DNA of 64,000 nucleotides from Glossina fuscipes (taxonomy: Eukaryota; Arthropoda; Insecta; Diptera; Glossinidae): assembly GCF_014805625.2 (NCBI RefSeq), contig NW_023998416.1, positions 32,188,056-32,252,055 on the forward strand, given 5' to 3'. Made by a program: the position numbers and the translations under genes. Positions within the stretch are counted from its first letter, which is position 1; each line of letters opens with the position of its first letter. A model generated the notes under the pieces. That model had not been told where the DNA came from. It made no database searches and saw only the letters and a program-made list of their open reading frames with translations. Below are positions 43,005 through 54,960 of this stretch, in pieces.

Positions 43005-43335
43005 ATTGTTTGAGAATTGTAAGCTGATATGGGCGATAAAGCAATGTCAACCCAAAAGAAAGCTTTGAACAGCTGAGAGTTTAAGGTTAGTAAAAATAGA
43101 GCTGGTCAAGCAATGACTGTTACTGATGCTCTATATCACGCTATAATAACCCAGCTCTTTCTGCCTCAATTGAATGATATTGGTGTGAACTACATTCAGT
43201 TTCCCACGTGTGCTCCCTTTCGGTGAAGAGAGAGCCAGCAAGGCCATTTGCCCGATATGCTATACCACACCTAACCCTATTCTATCTCCGCTGTGATTTA
43301 GTAAAAAGATTGGGATTAAAAACAAAAACTCTCTT
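43005..43335 (+). pseudogene. Tc1/mariner-superfamily transposase relic (catalytic region)
   Basis: The frame from 43101 reads AGQAMTVTDALYHAIITQLF and then LPQLNDIGVNYIQ. This is the segment that precedes the WFQQDGATCHT catalytic motif in the insect Tc1/mariner-like group. Here that motif is damaged: only a TCA remnant follows, around 43205-43215. A YLRCDL remnant at 43283-43300, two bases out of frame, corresponds to the PPRSCDLTPLD block. Upstream, ENCKLIW at about 43010-43030 resembles the NCRIW block. Frameshifts and the lost aspartate motif mean it is dead. It belongs to a different lineage from the relic at 8420-8972. Confidence 0.66.
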
Positions 43336-44949
43336 TTTTATTCAATTTAAATCTTATGTAACTTTTAAGGCATTCCATAATACGACATCCCTCAATTAGT
43401 CCATAGGATGATGACCACGATCAATAGTAGGATGGATCCTTGTGATTTTTAAATAGCACAAACTTTGAACGAGGTGAATCAAAATTTTACACCATGCCCA
43501 CCATTAGTCCCTAAATTACTTGCGTACCTTTATCATTTTCAAAACACTTTAAATTTTGTATTTGATAAAGCGTTACTTTTTGATGGGAACTTGTGGAAGA
43601 GATATAGAAATTCCAAGAAAGCATTGAAAACGAAGGAGATTGTGTTGAATGGGAAAAGTCAAATTTTACCTAAGATGTGTTGTTGTTTGATTAGTCATCC
43701 TAAGAGCTAATTGAATTTCAACTTTAAATAAAGCTCACTATGCCGCATTTAGGTGGCATTAATTTATTTTCCAGATCGCGCTCTATATAAAGATTCTCAT
43801 CAAAAGTAAGTACTTTTTGAGCTATTATAATAAAATCACCGGCTTTATGTAGCATTATTATTTTTATTTGTTTCATCCAAGGTGAATTTGAATATAAGAG
43901 CGAACTATGCGTTCCATGCTAACGGGTTACGGTCTATGATAACAGACTGTTGTTAAGACATTTTTTTCTTTCGTAAGCCTTCCGCTCAATTTCCCATAAG
44001 GCCGAACGCCTTTTTGAGCGGCACGTGCACTTATGCTTCCCTACAGACATAAGTGATAAAAAGCGGTCTTTTACGGAATCTAGGCTAGAACGTAATTCCT
44101 CTATCATTATTGAAAGTCTAAATAAATCAGAAAACATCTTGACAACAAATATAGAAATCATTGACATTCTTCTTTTGTTTCGCTTTTATTTGTTATTTTG
44201 ATTTTAGAACATTTGTAAAAACGAAGCCCATAAAATTTTTCTTCACCCTTTTGGCATAAAAGAATAAAAGAGTTTATACTCACAACAGAAAATATATGAT
44301 AATAAAATGACTTTTACCGCCTTTAAGAGTTCGGGCATTCACTTTCATATGTTAAACGCTTTGGGTACTAAATCGCGAAACCCTGTCATAAGCAAACATT
44401 CACACCTACATGCAGTCATGCGTGTCAATATGTTTTATAAAAAAATAATCGACAGTGTGTGTGCCACATTTGTAATTTTCTGTAAAATTTTTTTGAAATA
44501 AAATATTTAAGTGAAACAATATACTGGACAGAAAGACAGTTTTAATAGTTCTTTGTTTTTTTTTTTTTTTTTTTTTTTTGTTTTTCATTGCAATCGTAAC
44601 AAGTTATGAGAGAGTAAGTAATTTATTTCAAAACATTATGACTTAATAGCAGCCAGTGCTTGTGCGTAAACATGCCGCTAGACATTAGCTATGATTGCAG
44701 TACAGCACATGTAAAGCATGTAACATTTAAAACTATACTTACGCTCAAAGTGTTCTCAGCATATCTAAGTGTTATGTTCATACATATATATTTGGGCAAT
44801 TAGTGAAATTACATTCAATAACAATGTATACATTGTAGAATGGATTTCGTGGACGTAATTACGTGACAGAAATCAATACGCTCTTTCGATTGTGTGCATT
44901 ACGAGCCTGAACCGATCCCGACATCATTTCACATGACTCTGTTTATGTA
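43336..44949. other. Spacer between two transposon relics
   Basis: No conserved coding sequence seen. It holds a 27-T run near 44554-44579 and an 81-codon ORF (43465-43710) of unknown nature. Part may be the flank of either relic. Confidence 0.5.
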
Positions 44950-45375
44950 ATTAACACTGCAATGCCAGCAGAACAGTTGACTAGACAGGCTTCATATAAA
45001 TACAAAATTCGAGCGCAATATATGGGAAATATACCGAGAAAGGAACTTATGACGAATACTGTGAGGCGAGCTCAACAAAAAAACCTATAGAGTTATCCCT
45101 AAGCTAAAGGAATAGATGAAAACAAAAGACACTGGTGGTGTTGACTTCTATCTCGCGGACATTTTCAGTGGAACGATGCTTTTCAGTAAAATCTCTATAA
45201 GATAGAACATAAGAACGTATCATCCTGCGCGCATTGCGTCGCATATAGTGAATCAGTTGAACATGTAACCTTTGAATGAGTTTGCCACTAAGAAGGGGGA
45301 GCGTCGATGCGAGCTATGTCGAAACCTGCACTGCAACATCACCAAAGCCACGGTTAAATAATAGTGGAATAGCTT
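44950..45375 (+). pseudogene. 3' end of a non-LTR retrotransposon ORF2 (LINE relic)
   Basis: Translated pieces fit the post-RT C-terminal region of R1/I/Jockey-type LINE proteins in order. AMPAEQLTRQ (44959 on) resembles the GM.P..LLA block. KTYRVIPKLKE and VDFYLADIFSG (45140 on) fit the RLIP and FYL...LSGHG blocks. C-A-H-C followed by ESVEHVTFE (45226-45275) fits the CPxC..SVEHVFFEC zinc motif. ERRCELCRNLHCNITKATV then continues one frame over. There are stops at the LKE* and FE* positions and at least two frameshifts. RT and endonuclease domains are absent, so it is a 5'-truncated, dead copy. The clade is not decided. Confidence 0.66.
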
Positions 45376-45534
45376 AGGTTAGACGACGTTTACGAAAGCT
45401 TATGCAACAACGCGACGAACAGTGTCAATAGGATTTATTCAAGGAAAACATCGAGATGCGTTTTAGCGATTCAATGGCTTTACTCGTTATTCTAGCCTTT
45501 CTTTCTCGTTAAGAAGATAAGAACCGCGGCAACC

Positions 45535-45700
45535 AAGTCAATGTTTGCGAGTTCAAACCTCAAGTGCGGTAGTTTTCGTTGGTCGTAGCTATAACGCTCG
45601 CAGCTCAGTCGGTAAACGCGTAACACACACCCACTAGGCTGCCACCACCACTTTCCTATTTCTTTCTCTTTCCTCTCTTCTTTCAGACAGTCACTGTTTT
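45535..45700 (-). repeat. SINE-like element, copy 1 (tRNA-like boxes)
   Basis: On the minus strand: a purine-rich GGAAAGAGAAAG stretch, then CAGCCTAGTGGGTGTGTG, which resembles a pol III A box. Next comes TTTACCGACTGAGCTGCGAG, and about 90 bases on GAGGTTTGAACTCGC, which resembles a B box. The copy at 52385-52565 has the same order on the plus strand. The box spacing is wider than in a true tRNA gene and no cloverleaf is evident, so a tRNA-derived SINE is more likely than a tRNA. It lies just downstream of the LINE relic. Confidence 0.5.
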
Positions 45701-45981
45701 ACTCGAGTAGGGGACATCTCCCAAGTAATTGGTAATATTAGGAAAAAACAAAACTTTGATGGGTCTCCTAAATGAGACGGGCCCCAAAACCTAAACTGGC
45801 TTGTCTCAAATTCAGCAAAATTAATTTCCTATAATAAGATTTTTTCCCTTTTTTTTAATGCATAAAATATATTAGGCTAAAAAGTAGTAAAAACGCTATA
45901 GTAAAGCACAACAGACCATTGAATAGTCTACTCCACCCTACAGTTATTCATATATCGATTCTTTAAAATAATTCATTATCA

Positions 45982-46232
45982 GCGAAGTGGTCGAGAAAGT
46001 AGTCCAATCCGGACTATTTTCAATCGAGCTTGTCCTTAGACCAAACCACGTCTGCGTACCGAATTTCATCAAAGCACCAAGTGGACCAGTGCGACAGACG
46101 CTTCTAAATAGAAAATAATTCAGAAAATAACTCTGAATCAATCGATATAATCGAAAATGGATTTACCTCAAGTCCTCCTGTGTGTTACATATACCCGCAC
46201 AAAACCTTTCTACAAGTGGTGCAGGGTATAAA
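45982..46232 (+). repeat. Dispersed repeat family 'GGGTATA', copy 2
   Basis: GCGAAGTGGTCGAGAAAGTA at the start, CCTTAGACCAAACCA, CCGAATTTCATCAAAGC, CCTCCTGTGTGTTACATA, then TATACCC (46190-46196) and GGGTATA (46224-46230). It aligns motif by motif with copies 1 and 3. It lies about 280 bases after the SINE-like copy 1 and about 600 bases after the LINE relic. Confidence 0.62.
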
Positions 46233-47027
46233 TTTTGTGTTGATTTGAACATGAGAGTAACAACTATGCGAAAAACTTATTGGAAAAAATATTATGTAAA
46301 CAACATTAAACAAATTTGTTGTTTACTAATTACAAACGAATTCATGAACATGAGCTGAAAATGGAACACAACACAACTAATGGGAAAGAATTTGAGCTTA
46401 ATTGAAATTCAATAGGATGATCATATTAGAGGTAGATGGGTAAATTTTCAAATTCATGATAGTGAATTTAACAATAAACAGGCGGATATACATAATTACA
46501 TCAATACCATTATTAACTTTACCTTGCACCGGAGTATTTTCAATTAATTACAGAGAGACTCGCAAGCCAATTTTTGAGTTAAAATGAACTTAAGATGAAG
46601 ATGGGAAGCGAAAAGGGCTTGCAATTATTCGTGAGCCTTCAATAAACAAAAAAAACCTACTTTAGGTAAAGCTTTAAAGCCATAATAAGGACTCTTGCAA
46701 TATGATGGATGGACAACTATGGCTAAGCCGATACATTACTAACCATATATAAATATATAAACATTATTAACCCTATATATATATATATATATATATGTAA
46801 ATGAGATATGATATGATACATGCGACTTATAAGCACATTTTCTATATTTAATAATAAAACTATGATGGTGTTGATATGTGAAATGTTTTCATTATTGCAT
46901 TATGTGAACGATCAGTTTCATTACATAGTCTTAATTTTATCTAAAAGCACTTGAAATCTTTATACATCTCCATTCAGTCCCCCCACAAGTCTCCTTGCGC
47001 AGTTATTGCTAAATAAATTCACACTAG

Positions 47028-47063
<36 letters not shown>
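47028..47063. repeat. (AT)n microsatellite
   Basis: About 36 bases of AT. A similar shorter run lies at 46773-46797. Confidence 0.9.
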
Positions 47064-47068
<5 letters not shown>

Positions 47069-50000
47069 GAATATAATGCAATGTCGCGGTACGCTTCGTA
47101 CTAACTACCCACCACCACGATCGGAAAATGTCTCTTTCCCATAGGCGCGTTTATACCGTAGCCGTTTAAAAAAGCGATAACTAAATTTGCTTCAAAAGAA
47201 ACACAAGCTTATCACTACAACGCCAGCAATCATGCAACTAAATGACAACAAAGTTAAAGCTAAAGCTATATAATAATAAGTGTGCGTTTGTATTGTATTT
47301 ACATACATATCGTATGTTAACAGTGTGTACACTTGAATATCGTCCATTGCATTTGTTGTTATTGTTAACTCTTTCGGAACATATGTATTTGTTTCTGATT
47401 AATTTTTATATAAATATTTTTTTAAGCAAACATAAGAAAAGAAACAAAAAAAAAAAAAAAACTCAACAAGAACAATCATATAAATGACAGAAAAAAAAAA
47501 AAAAACAAACTGTTTGTCATGTTTTTCATCACTCACAACAATAACCATAACAATAATAATAATAATAATAATAACAACAACGGCGAAAAGCAAATAACAG
47601 TAAAAACGAAAAGCTTTTATTTTAACCGCATTATATATCATTGCTAGCGACTCGACCCGTAAATTACAATTTGACACATTTATTGAAGAACTACTGTATT
47701 TTTGCAAGAAAATATTATTAATAATAACAACAATAGCAACAACAATAACGTCATCACTTTGTAAATGTTGTCATCGTGTTTAACAACAATTATGCAGACA
47801 CACCTTGCGCACACAATCGCCGCTAAGAGCAACAAGATATGGAGAAACTATTAGAAAATCATTTACTTTCGCTTCTCTAGTCTGCAATGATTATCAGAAA
47901 AAATGATTCAATTAGTTTTTTGAAAGATTGTTTTAACCGGCACTTAAAATATGGGCCACCCACCAGCGTCTCTCATATCTCGTTGTCGTTTCAAAGTAAT
48001 TTGTTTATAGCGCGTTGTTGCGGAATTCATTGAATTTGGGAAAGACAAAAACGCATACATATACACATGGAAATGCTTGGCCGAACCCTTAAAAATAAAA
48101 TTCACTAGAAATGTATGGTTGAGTGATATACGCACCCATAGGTATCCATATGAATTTTTTAGGTTTTCATTTACGATAAGATATTTCGTTTAAATTTAAT
48201 ATATGAACAAATTGTTTTATGATCACATTCTCTCTAATTAATGTTACAACATTTTTTATCTTTAACTTTCGCCAAGCACTTGTGAGACCCTTTCACAAAT
48301 TCTTCCGTCCCATGCTCTTACGCAAGCTGGCTCAGCGATATAAGGTGTCTCTTGCAATGAAACTATACTATTGGAAGCGAATACTGCTTGGCCAACCAAC
48401 ACTGGTACTGCTTTTAATTTAACAAATATCTAAAAAGTATCTCACACCTTCTAATTTGAGCTAAATGCAGGCACAAATTAATTTTTCGCTTTTTACCGCC
48501 ATTCGGTGCAATCACGGTGATAGCGAAGAAAAATTCAGGGCGAAAGAGAAGAAAGGGAGGAATTGTTAAAACTGCAAGCAAATGAGTAGACTCCCTGTCT
48601 TAAGTAAAAACACGTCTCCATCCAAATCTACATCTTCGTTCCGCAAATAAGTTGTGGAGCCTTTTTAGTTTAAAGTTTTCTCAAATTTTCTCTGCTCCTT
48701 TACAAATACTATCTATGAGCTTAAATCTTGTCTTGAAGTGCCAGCGGGTACTTCGTATTGCTTATGAACTCTTCTTGCTAGGTTGCTGTGCTATATACTA
48801 CGCTGTTCGATAGGTTGCAAGAACGACGGGATTTACACTTACACCCGGTTTTCTCCGTGAAAATACTACCGGGTCATTATCACCAATGAAGCCTATTCAG
48901 TCCATTGTCGGGTGAAATACATACCCCATATCGTTAACCAAAAATTACTCAAAGTATTCGGCACAAGATAATAGTCGAACTTACTTTTCTGCATGTTCTG
49001 ATTCTCAGTTAACCCACTTCACCTAAAGGAACTCAAAAGTAGACATTCAATCAATAATAAATTAAAGCCCGGTCGATTAATAAATACAATACAACGCCTC
49101 ACTTATTGCAATTTTCCACATATTTTGATCATGAAATATCAAAAATTTTACCTCCGTACACTATACGGACTTATTTTTCGTACCAGTTCCGTTCCGAGTT
49201 CAAACTTACCACAGTAAATTTATGTGTCACAGCATACTTTTGTACCAATTTTTATCACATAATAGCAAAAATTGTCGCCTTATAAACCTGAACCCCCGCG
49301 CTAGTTTAATGTACCTATGTGGTGAGAAAGTGAAAAACTCTGTTGAATTCTACTAAAATGAAATGCATTCTATAGAAAATGGCAGGAGATATTTGACTTA
49401 AACTATTATCCATCGCTAAGAATTGCTTCTCGTATGCCTCAGGCAGAATATACATTGCGATAATTGATTGTTTGAGACTATTTTCCCAAGAGATCTATTA
49501 ATTACAGATACAAACTCTCTCTCTCTCTCTGCTCGAGCAGGCAGCAAGTGTACGGTGGAAACCAGACTGGGTAACATCTGCCGGTAGCATTGCTGTTTTG
49601 ATGTATCTGACCGAAAACGTGCGTTATCAAGACGTCCTGCTGTTTGGTTTAATCGGATCAATTTTTGTTGATGGTGATCGCTAGTAATAGTTTTCTAGCG
49701 GAACGCCCTTCCAAAAGATGATATGATGATGATGATATTCAGCTCTAAGGTCGAAGTTCATCTTCCGCATATGCTCAGCAGGACTATGCTTCGCATTAAG
49801 AAGGGAGACTCATGTTTGCCATGAACGGGCACAATACTTCACGTTATCAAGCATCACAAGCAAAAACTAAGTTCTGTACATTTTCCGCTGAAAACTTATG
49901 CTAGTATGCCAAGCTTAGAGATAATGTAATACATTCCGCTGGAACCATCATGATACTATCCCCTAATTCAAAGTACTATTTATGGTCACTCACGAAAAGC

Positions 50001-50945
50001 GGTGGGAGCTTCTACAATGCGGCAATACCACGAGGCATGCAAGATCTAATAGCTATGGTATTGTTTTTCAAGCCTTGCTAAACATTGAAACTATCGAAGT
50101 CAACTTTCTTACTTATGGGTAAAAAATGTTTCCACTACAATTTTGTAAAAGTCATTATGTCCACAAACATATGTTTTTCGGGGCATAATAATGGCACGCT
50201 TTCCGCAAGGATCGCAACGAGAGTAAATGTCACGTGCAGTTGCTTAAATTTCCTCTTTAAGGCGCAAAGTCAAACCACTTCACCTGCTTTCTTAATCACA
50301 AAGGAATCGTTAAGGAATTGTCAGTAAGAAACTGCGGTGACATTTTAATCATTAGCACGCACGCACACACAGTATTGTTCTGAATTAATTATATAAAATC
50401 GTTTTTGAAATCACAATGATTTACATCGGTTTTCTTACGAAAGAGAAAGAATAAAATAAACTGAAAATGTTGTTAAAGTGACATATATCGTACCAATAAT
50501 AAACAGGAGACATGCCATAGATATAAGTAAACAAATAAATCCTAAGCAGTTGAGGGGATGAAATTCGTGCATGAGGGTATGTGCGTGCAAATATTTGCCA
50601 AATTTGAGAAAAAGGGAAAATTATTTCATTTTTTATGCGTTGAAAGGAAGACTAAGATCCGTAAACGAACAAAGAATAACAAAAATTAGAATCTGTTTAC
50701 TCAGGATAGTCGTTATTTCGTTTCTTTTTTTTTCTTTTTTTTTTTTGCCTTTGTTGGACACATTTGTTGGCTTAATTTAGGAAGAAAGAAAGTAGGGAGA
50801 AAAGAAATGTTTTCATTTGTTGTTGTTATTTTGGTAAATATTGAAAATATGTAAAGCAATTTGAATCTCCTACAGTGTAGCAACAGGAGAACACACAAAT
50901 GCCATAAGTTTGATGTGTTATTTTCAAGTATTTTGTTTTTTTTCT

Positions 50946-50949
<4 letters not shown>

Positions 50950-50978
<29 letters not shown>
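50950..50978. repeat. (AT)n microsatellite
   Basis: Twenty-nine bases of AT after a T-rich tract. Confidence 0.9.
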
Positions 50979-50982
<4 letters not shown>

Positions 50983-51550
50983 TAAACTCTGCTTGTTTTG
51001 TTCAATTGGTCATTAAACTATAGCATCTTGTATGGCGGTTATGGTCTGCCATTTCTGGTCAACCATGATCCTAAAAAAAAAAAAAAGAAAAGAAATAACA
51101 GGGGGAAGGCAAAGAGGTAGAGAAATGTTGTCTCTTCGATATTACATGCTCTGCAGCTGATCCAGCATCAACTCTGCATGGTAACTGCAATCGCAAAAAA
51201 AAAATGCAGGATCCGTTTTCTTAGTTAGTTGCATCAAATTGTCTGTCCTTTATGGTATATCGAAGTAGACAATGTATGGATTAGTTACACCCCATCCTCA
51301 ATGATAATTATGGCACGAATCCGCACTGCAACTGGCCAAAATATTTTGTAAAAATCACAGCGGGAACACAGCCAGCCAGTAACAAATGGACATCAGTCAG
51401 GTTAAAAACAAATGTGGTACACTGCCGTAGCAATTCCATATCTGTTAAATTGTTTACGTTAAGAAATGCAAAACTATTTCATAGAACACTATAGTCAACT
51501 AGATTAAGTAGATTGATATATTGTCACATTTAAAAAGATATATGTTGGTA

Positions 51551-51576
51551 GGTATGTATGTATGTATGTATGTATA
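51551..51576. repeat. (GTAT)n tetranucleotide repeat
   Basis: Six units of GTAT. Confidence 0.9.
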
Positions 51577-52010
51577 AGCATATCTTCAGTAAGACTTTTT
51601 ATTTCATATATATTTTGGTTAACAATTAACTGAATCTGTGCTGCAACTAGGGTGGCATTTCGACACAGTAGGTTGCCTTTAAATGGATTCGACAACACAC
51701 ATGTATAAAGAGAAAGTATTTAACCACTTATACGGTTAGTTTATCAGTACATCGGTATTAATAAAGAAAAAGCAAAAACAAAAGCAACAAAATTTAAACA
51801 TTAAACATGATCTTCTTCATAAAAAAAAAAATACATATATATATGTATGGGTAACATTGTGCATATCCATTAAATGTCAATTGAAGAGGAACATTTGCCG
51901 GTTGTTAGCTGTGCATTAGCAAAACATTTTCCAATACATCAGCTATTTACATTGGTTAGTGTTGTCAGTAATCAATACCTGTACCCGGTGGCCTTCTTGG
52001 CACGAGTGCA

Positions 52011-52013
52011 TAT

Positions 52014-52050
<37 letters not shown>
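52011..52050. repeat. (AT)n microsatellite
   Basis: Forty bases of AT; overlaps an ORF that is only translated repeat at this point. Confidence 0.9.
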
Positions 52051-52055
<5 letters not shown>

Positions 52056-52384
52056 GTGCGGGTATGTCATTGAATGGCATTTTACACAACAGCTTGTCAA
52101 GACGAGGACAACATAATTACTCAGAATTCCATCAAACCGATGATCATGATCTTGACCACCCTGTAAGTTATTTATTTCGAAAACGTCCTAAACATTAGCT
52201 AAACTAATGAAATTACACGGAAACGTATTAAAATTTTACATAGGAAAAGCAAATTGCAATAAACACGATGTAAATCATTGGAAATTAATAAATAGTTAGT
52301 AATTTAATTAAGAAAAATTGTTTTCTTTTATTTTTTTGTATGAAGAGTTACTCAGGAAATTTGGCTCATACGTGTAATAGGTGG

Positions 52385-52565
52385 TCGGTCGGAAAGAAAT
52401 GCGGAAGGAGAAAGAGACGGGGAACCGGCTACAGCTTAGTGGATGTGTGCATAATTAGTAGGTGTTGTGCCTTCACTGGCTGAGCACCCATCTCCGAACC
52501 TGCGAACACATGTCTGTATGTCTGTAATGGTGCTTGAAATACGGCCGTGAGTTTAAATTACAACA
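52385..52565 (+). repeat. SINE-like element, copy 2
   Basis: Plus-strand order: GGAAAGAAATGCGGAAGGAG, then ACAGCTTAGTGGATGTGTGC (A-box-like), then TTCACTGGCTGAGCACC, then CCGTGAGTTTAAATTAC (degenerate B-box-like). An A-rich tail-like AACAAAAGAAAAAAAGAAA follows at 52562-52580. The element matches the reverse complement of 45535-45700 in order of motifs, though diverged. Two copies in opposite orientation support a mobile family. Confidence 0.5.
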
Positions 52566-54843
52566 AAAGAAAAAAAGAAACTTTTCGACGAGCGGCAACC
52601 GACATGGAGATGTAATAGCCTTTAGATATTTCGCAATGGAATAAAAAAAGAGATTTTTAAATTATTTACAAGAAATTTTAAACATCTCGCTTTTATTTTA
52701 TTTTAAAATCTAACTTAAATTATATATAAGATTATTTTTATTATTGCTATTATAATTTGTTTATCTGAAAGAAATTCTTGCTCTAAAGTTAGATAAGCGC
52801 TAACAATTAAGACTATCGGCTGAATAAAAAATTTTAAAATTTTCGAAGAAATGTAATAAAAAAAAAATTCACACACACACAATAAGAGCAAAAAGTCAAA
52901 ATTAGAAAAATTCTTTAGACTTGGTAATAATGTAAAATCCCTTACTTGAAAGATTATAATAATTTTTGTTGTCTCTTCTTTAAATACGATTTAAACTAAA
53001 AATAAAAAAAGTTTTGTTCAACTTCATGTGCAATAATTTAAAAAGCTCAAAACAAAGGCCAAATTATTGAAGCCAATAGCAATAATAATTTTAGGGTTAA
53101 TCCTGGCTTGATTGAGATAAATAAGAAAGTAAAGTACGACTTAATCTCTCTCTGCGTTTTGAAGTCAAGTCTTTACATGAGCAATGAGCCCAGGCAACAT
53201 CTTTCTTGTGTGAAAGACGGCTGGGGTCAAAATGAAGCGACAAGAGAGTCCTAGGGAGAGGCCACAGTCTGGAAGATATGTACCCGATCGATAAGTGTTG
53301 TCCTTTTACCGACGATGCACTCACAGCAGGTTTCCATCCGAAGTAATGCCAATTCGTCTACCGCATTAAAAAATGAACCCGGGTACGCCGACTTCATAGC
53401 CGCAGTCCATACTTACTAGCCAAGAATCACATTTCTAAACCTCTTTCGAGCAGCAAGAAGAACCGTTCAGCAGTAAAGTTACCAATTGCTTCTCGGAATC
53501 TTTAGATGCTTTGTGACATTTACATGCACAATCCATTTTAAGGCTAAAATTATGTTTGTGTCCCTGTTTTTGCTTGAACTATTTTTATAGATTTATTTTT
53601 GTATACAATGTACGAAAAAGCAATTGTCGTGAAACCTAAAAAAATTTCATCCAACGCACGAAAAATTTCTATAATTAGGCTTTACGACTGCGGTCGGACT
53701 ATCCAATTTTTTCAATCATTTAAAATTTTTCTTCTTTCATAGTGGGCGTTTTGTATCACTTTTGAATAGTTTGCGGAGCTTTTAAGCCACACACATAATA
53801 AAAGCAGCATAAGAAAGCAGCCACCGGGCCAAAGGTATTTTAGAGAGATTTCTAAAGAACACAGTAGACGTCATGCGTATTCTTTTTGTAGTTTCTTCTA
53901 ATAAACCTCTAATGTGTCATAGCGTGTACTTCAACTCCTTTTAATTCAGTGTTAGTGTCGTATCGATTCTCTGAAAGCGAGCTATTGTGCCAACAGTAAT
54001 GACACCAATGGTAGCAATGCAAGTAATAATGGTTGTGCTGGTAGCAGGCATTAGTGATAACACTGCAAATGGCGAGTTTGATTATTCATATGCACAAAAA
54101 AAAACCAACAAAATTATTCCCCTTTTAATGTGTTTGGCGTGCTAACGACAAAAATGAAATGTCAATAAAAATTTTTATTAACTCAGGTTTGCAATGTAAT
54201 ACAGTTTTTACTTGTTTATGAAAAAAATCAAAAGAACAAAAAATTCCAGCATTAGGAGTACTATGCGCTATAGTCATTGATATTGGATTGTAGGAAAAAC
54301 TATCGCTTAGGGTTAAGCTTATACCAGTTCCCCTATGCAACTTAAAATTGAAAGCCTTGCGTAATACTTCAGGAATGCATCGGTTAATGTAAATGACTCG
54401 TTCTAACTGAAGAGCCCAGGCTTGTGGAAGGCATTATAAATATGAATTTTGGTTGTTAATTGAAAACTAGATAGATAGAGGTTAGCATAATCAGCTGTCA
54501 TCGAAATTGAAGAGAATTGATTTAGAAGAATTCACAAAGCCTTTCCAATCTCTTTATATATATATATGCTTTCTGTATGGTGTTCTTATCGTAAGAACAA
54601 TGCATTGTCGCACACTTTGTATACATGACTGTTAAGGTAGTTGACAGACGTTCTCCTGGCGATGTTCAAAAAATTTGCGAGGATCAAAATTCCTATCATT
54701 TGTTATGCGAAATATTGCATGTGTAATAAAAGACGGACAAGTTATTTATCCCAATGATTTTGATAATGATTTTGTGCTATTTCTGTAACTTAGCCAAGAA
54801 ATTTGCCTTTGAAATAGCTTTAGAATTTTTTTTTTTTGTATTT

Positions 54844-54960
54844 AATACCCATCAACGACTAAACTGCATCGGTTCGTCATTCCGTCTATATGCATAGGTG
54901 TGATAAATATTCCAAGACAAATTTTCGTCTCAAAAATTAAGATCCGGCCTCAAAATTTTG
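54844..54960 (-). repeat. Possible reverse-oriented fly interspersed repeat
   Basis: Plus strand reads TAATACCCATCAACG, then GGTTCGTCATTCCGTCTATA. In fly genomes a TATACCC end followed by GTCATTCCGTNTGTAA is typical of the reverse complement of a GGGTATA-type repeat. Only short motifs support this here and the body does not align clearly to copies 1-3. Confidence 0.25.

Noticed and set aside
45600..45625. A tRNA gene suggested by AGCTCAGTCGGTAAACGCG
   Set aside because: No B box follows at tRNA spacing on the plus strand and no acceptor stem is seen. The block is better explained as part of the minus-strand SINE-like element.
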